In this document: one piece after another, positions 60,887 through 64,000 of the stretch | How the letters are laid out: each line of letters starts with the position of its first letter | Numbering within the stretch: the stretch's first letter is position 1 | Assembly (NCBI GenBank): GCA_039800325.1 | Contig: JBDLQY010000124.1 | Location: 62,001 to 126,000, forward strand | Source of the DNA: SYIM01 sp039800325 | Lineage (GTDB): Bacteria > Pseudomonadota > Gammaproteobacteria > Burkholderiales > Burkholderiaceae_E | Length of the DNA: 64,000 nt | Direction: 5' to 3' | The notes under the pieces: generated by a model | Seen by the model: only the letters and a program-made list of their open reading frames with translations | The model's database searches: none | What the model was told of the DNA's origin: nothing | Made by a program: the position numbers and the translations under genes

Positions 60887-62416
60887 TCAGGACAACACGC
60901 CAATCTGCCAGGGGACGAATTCATTTTCGCCCACGCCCAGAGACTCGCTGCAGGATTTTTCGCCAGACGCCACCCTCAGCATGAACTGAAAAATCTCTTC
61001 TCCCATTTCGTCCAGGGTGCGGGTACCGTCGATGACATCGCCACAGTTGATATCCATGTCGCCGCGCATGCGTTTGAACATGGGCGTGTTGGTCGCCAGC
61101 TTGACCGTGGGCGCCGGGTATGAGCCAAAACATGAGCCGCGCCCGGTGGTAAAGAAGATCAGATTGGCACCGCCCGCAATCTGACCGGTCGCCGATACAG
61201 GGTCGTAGCCCGGGGTGTCCATGAACACAAAACCGTTTTCGCGCACCGGCTCTGCGTAGCGGTACACCTGCATAAGCCCGCTGGAGCCGCTTTTTTTGGC
61301 ACCCCCCAGACTTTTCTCAAGGATGTTGGCGAGGCCGCCCGAGTGATTACCGGGCGAGACGTTGCCGTTAATCTGCGTATCACGTCCGCGGTTATATTCA
61401 AGCCACCAGTTCATGCGCTCGACCAGTTTTTCGCCCACTTCACGCGAGCGAGCACGCGCGGTCAGGGTGTGCTCAACCCCATAAATTTCCGGAGTCTCTG
61501 AAAGGATGGCGGTTCCGCCATGCCGCACCAGAATATCGACTGCCTTGCCCAGAGCGGGATTGGCCGACAGACCCGAGAAACCATCGGAGCCACCGCACTG
61601 CAGACCCACCATGATGTGTTCGGCGCTGGCTGGCGCCCGCTCGAACTGGTTGGCCTGCTCGAGCATGTCTTTAACGTGGGCAATGCCCAGATCGATTGCC
61701 GCCTGGGTACCACCAGCCTCCTGCATGGTGATGGTGCGCAGCATCTTCCCCGCGCTAAGGCCCTGCTCTTCGAAGAACCGGGCCAGGTTGTTGCGCTCGC
61801 AGCCCAGCGACACCACGACAGCACCAGCGATATTGGGATGACGGATGGTGCCGGCCAGCGTTCGTCGCAATAACTCCATCGGCTCACCGCTCATTTCCAT
61901 ACCGCAGCCCTGGTCGTGCACGAACGCCACCACGCCGTCTACATTGGGATAGGCGTCGAGTGCGCCGTTCTTAAAATGCGCGGCGATGCGTCGTGCTACG
62001 GTTGCTGAGCAGTTCACGGTGATAAACACACCGATATAGTTGCGTGTGCCCACAGAGCCATCGGCTCGGTGATATCCCATGAAGCTTGCCCGCTCGTTGG
62101 CCGTCAGATATTGAGTGGGACGATAGTCGCGCGTAAATGCGTAGTCTTTTTCGACGGCATCGAAGCGCATGTTGTGGCTGTGTACCCAGCTGCCCGCTGG
62201 GATATCGCTGGCCGCATAGCCGATAGTGGTGTTGTACTTGAGTACGGCCTCGCCCGCGCGCAGCGCTCTGGCAGCGATCTTGTGCCCCATCGCCACGGCC
62301 TGCAGCGTCTGTGCGCCAATCTCGGCGATGTGGGTACCTTGTGGCACTTCTACCCGTGCGATCAGAACATTGTCGGCAGGGTCGAGGCGGATGACATGCG
62401 ATAAAGCGGTATTCAT
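60887..62416 (-). CDS. UxaA family hydro-lyase (altronate/galactarate dehydratase-like)
   Basis: This 509-residue protein has an N-terminal SAF domain (about 1-100, IRLDPADNVLIARVEVPQGTHI) and the long UxaA domain (MGYHRADGSVGTRNYIGVFITVNCSA, HDQGCGME, VSLGCERNNLA, GLQCGGSDGFSGLSANPALGKAVD, NVSPGNHSGGLANILEKSLGG and INCGDVIDG). Members dehydrate aldonic or aldaric acids with Fe2+ or an Fe-S site. It lies downstream of the TRAP dctM gene, suggesting that the transporter imports its sugar-acid-like substrate. It is the full family length. Confidence 0.92.
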   Translation of the reverse strand: MNTALSHVIRLDPADNVLIARVEVPQGTHIAEIGAQTLQAVAMGHKIAARALRAGEAVLKYNTTIGYAASDIPAGSWVHSHNMRFDAVEKDYAFTRDYRPTQYLTANERASFMGYHRADGSVGTRNYIGVFITVNCSATVARRIAAHFKNGALDAYPNVDGVVAFVHDQGCGMEMSGEPMELLRRTLAGTIRHPNIAGAVVVSLGCERNNLARFFEEQGLSAGKMLRTITMQEAGGTQAAIDLGIAHVKDMLEQANQFERAPASAEHIMVGLQCGGSDGFSGLSANPALGKAVDILVRHGGTAILSETPEIYGVEHTLTARARSREVGEKLVERMNWWLEYNRGRDTQINGNVSPGNHSGGLANILEKSLGGAKKSGSSGLMQVYRYAEPVRENGFVFMDTPGYDPVSATGQIAGGANLIFFTTGRGSCFGSYPAPTVKLATNTPMFKRMRGDMDINCGDVIDGTRTLDEMGEEIFQFMLRVASGEKSCSESLGVGENEFVPWQIGVLS

Positions 62417-62530
62417 GCTGGTGTTGTCCGATCAGTCGATGGTGGCGCCAGATTCGTTCACGATGCGTGTCCACAGCATCCATTCGTACTTCGGTAGCCG
62501 TGCAAATTTTCGTCTATTCAATGATACGCA

Positions 62531-62550
62531 AAGCAGGCCCAGGCCTGCTT
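62531..62550. terminator. Hairpin between dctM and the UxaA-type gene
   Basis: AAGCAGGCC at 62531-62539 pairs with GGCCTGCTT at 62542-62550, nine pairs in theory, eight with a realistic four-base loop. It lies 23 bases after the dctM stop on the minus strand, before the UxaA-type gene. With no U-run it may weaken rather than end transcription. Confidence 0.5.
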
Positions 62551-62572
62551 ATGGTTCAAAAGTGCAGCGGGT

Positions 62573-63853
62573 CTACTTCAAAATTCTGGGTAGCCAGAGT
62601 GAGAGATCCGGCCAATACGTGATGAGCACCAGCGCGAACAGTAGAGGGATATAGAAAGGAATGATCGCGCGCACGACGGCGGCAAAGCTCACCTGGGCAA
62701 TATGCTGCACGATGAACAGCAGCACACCGAACGGCGGCGTGGTGGCACCGATCAGAAGATTCAGGATGATGATCAGTCCGAAGTGAATCGGATCGATCTG
62801 CAGCATCATGATCAGCGGCAGAAAAGTGGGAACCGCAATCAGCAAAATCGCGGTGGTTTCCATGATGCATCCCACCACCAGCAGCAATACGTTGATCAGC
62901 CCCAGGATGATCCATTTGTTCGAGGTGAGCTCAAGCAGCCAGGCGGCGAGATTGGCTGGCACGTTATTAACGGCGATGGCCCAGCCGAAGGGCACGGCAG
63001 CGGCCATGATGAACACCAGGACGCCGGTGGTCACAAAGGTTTCCTGAATGCAGTGTGCCAGTCGCTTCCAGGTAAGTTCGCGATACGCAAATCCCAAGAC
63101 TGTTGCGTACACCACGGTAATTGCGCCGAGCTCGGTGGGGGTGGCGACGCCAGTGAGCAGGCCTACCATCAGAATAATGGGAGCCAACAGGGCCGGCAGC
63201 GCGCGAATAAAGGTACGCACTGCGGTGCCTGGCGGCGACTTGGGCTCGACGGGTGCATGAACACGCCCTGTGGCCACCAGAATCCAGACCATGGCCATCA
63301 ACATGAAGCCGATAGCCAAACCAGGGATGATTCCCGCCAGAAACAGATCGCCGATCGAGACCTGCGCCAGCACGCCATAAAGCACCATAATCACCGAGGG
63401 CGGAATGATGGGGCCGACGATCGCTGAGGCAGCCGATACCGCTGCGGCAAACGCGGGGTCAAAGCCGCGTTTTTTCATCTCGCGGATCTCGACCGTGCCC
63501 AGGCCTGCTGCGTCCGCCTGCGCGACCCCCGACATACCGGCAAACACCAGACTCGCGAAGATATTAACCTGAGCGAGCCCGCCCCGGATATGTCCGACCA
63601 CCGAGATGGTGAACTCAAAGATGCGATTGGCAATACCGCCTGAGTTGAGAAGATTGCCGGCTAGCACAAAGAGCGGAATAGCCAGTAGTGGAAAACTATC
63701 TATGCCTGAACTCATGCGTTGGACCACCAGCGACATGGGTACAGGCGAAAAAAACAGCAGCCATCCCAGGGCTGCCGCGACCAGACAGAACGCAATCGGA
63801 AGTTCGATTGCGATCAGACCGAACAGCATTAGAAAAAGCGGCAGAACTTCCAT
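62573..63853 (-). CDS. TRAP transporter large permease DctM
   Basis: This is the 426-residue large membrane subunit of a third TRAP system. Marks include LFGLIAIELPIAFCLVAAALGWLLFFSP, FPLLAIPLFVLAGNLLNSGGIANRIFEF, GMSGVAQADAAGLGTVEIREMKKRGFD and VGPIIPPSVIMVLYGV. It is preceded by the end of a dctQ gene 39 bases upstream. The matching dctP would lie outside the window. Confidence 0.93.
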   Translation of the reverse strand: MEVLPLFLMLFGLIAIELPIAFCLVAAALGWLLFFSPVPMSLVVQRMSSGIDSFPLLAIPLFVLAGNLLNSGGIANRIFEFTISVVGHIRGGLAQVNIFASLVFAGMSGVAQADAAGLGTVEIREMKKRGFDPAFAAAVSAASAIVGPIIPPSVIMVLYGVLAQVSIGDLFLAGIIPGLAIGFMLMAMVWILVATGRVHAPVEPKSPPGTAVRTFIRALPALLAPIILMVGLLTGVATPTELGAITVVYATVLGFAYRELTWKRLAHCIQETFVTTGVLVFIMAAAVPFGWAIAVNNVPANLAAWLLELTSNKWIILGLINVLLLVVGCIMETTAILLIAVPTFLPLIMMLQIDPIHFGLIIILNLLIGATTPPFGVLLFIVQHIAQVSFAAVVRAIIPFYIPLLFALVLITYWPDLSLWLPRILK

Positions 63854-63892
63854 GGTCAGGGCCCCCGGATCAAGAGCTTGATCGGTTTTGGT

Positions 63893-64000
63893 TCAAGGCC
63901 GACTGCCCTGGCCGCTTGAACTAAGCTGCGCGTCGTGCGCAGCGCGCTGCTCGGACTCAAGTTCGGCCTGCGCTTCAGTGTCTCGCTCAGCCTTTTCTCG
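63893..64000 (-). CDS. TRAP transporter small permease DctQ (C-terminal tail, partial)
   Basis: An open frame runs in from beyond the right edge and ends with TGA at 63895-63893, 39 bases before dctM. Only 35 residues are visible: a charged, Glu/Ala-rich, helix-like tail (REKAERDTEAQAELESEQ) as found after the last membrane helix of DctQ proteins. The call rests on position (dctQ normally precedes dctM) and tail character, since no membrane segment is in view. Confidence 0.6.
   Translation of the reverse strand, partial: REKAERDTEAQAELESEQRAAHDAQLSSSGQGSRP

Overview
The window reads as chromosomal DNA from a betaproteobacterium, most likely order Burkholderiales and perhaps family Alcaligenaceae. 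The reasons are the dense GC-rich coding, the hemA-prfA-prmC-grxD and DUF971-ubiE-Tim44-ubiJ gene sets, a large DUF3683-type FAD/Fe-S oxidoreductase, a stand-alone Bug (TctC-type) binding protein and many TRAP transporters. This is inferred from gene content; no 16S rRNA or tRNA gene is present. I saw no insertion sequence, prophage or CRISPR array. No gap without a gene exceeds about 300 bases once the 40-codon gene at 31780 is counted.

Layout. 1-3457 (+): the end of a Dpp/Opp-type peptide ABC importer (two permeases, two ATPases). 3471-7007 (-): pdxH, rhlE, a universal stress protein and ubiX. 7212-16246 (+): an aromatic-degradation block made of a Rieske ring-hydroxylating oxygenase (large and small subunit), an MFS carrier, a Bug binding protein, and ligJ-ligK-ligI-ligA-ligB-ligC, which encode most of the protocatechuate 4,5-cleavage pathway to pyruvate and oxaloacetate. 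16252-21414 (-): grxD, prmC, prfA, hemA, ilvA. The catabolic block thus sits inside a row of leftward housekeeping genes. 21502-31902 (+): an 18-bp tandem repeat, a small DedA/YqaA-like membrane protein, the 1342-residue oxidoreductase, DUF971, ubiE, a Tim44-like protein, ubiJ, an atypical SDR, a lone solute-binding protein and a tiny membrane protein.

31913-38870 (-): one likely operon read dctP-dctQ-dctM-PhyH dioxygenase-ICL/PEP-mutase-purU-class V aminotransferase, a transport-plus-catabolism unit of unknown substrate. 38912-41382 (-): a PanB-like protein with altered active-site residues, a GntR regulator and a fatty-acid-hydroxylase family membrane enzyme, with palindromes upstream of the last gene. 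41454-46836 (-): a LysM lipoprotein and an Fe3+/aminoethylphosphonate-type ABC importer.

47058-64000: the most unusual part. A TRAP transporter (+) converges on a tightly overlapping leftward operon (GntR regulator, aconitase-family large and small subunits, HyuB, HyuA, isochorismatase-fold protein, FAD oxidoreductase). An MmgE/PrpD gene is divergent from the regulator. A second leftward unit carries TRAP dctQ-dctM, a UxaA-family dehydratase and an Asp/Glu-racemase-fold protein. I infer one or two undescribed pathways for a cyclic amide/ureide and/or a polycarboxylic or hydroxy acid; the substrate cannot be read from the sequence. Several enzymes here and nearby lack the usual catalytic residues of their families.
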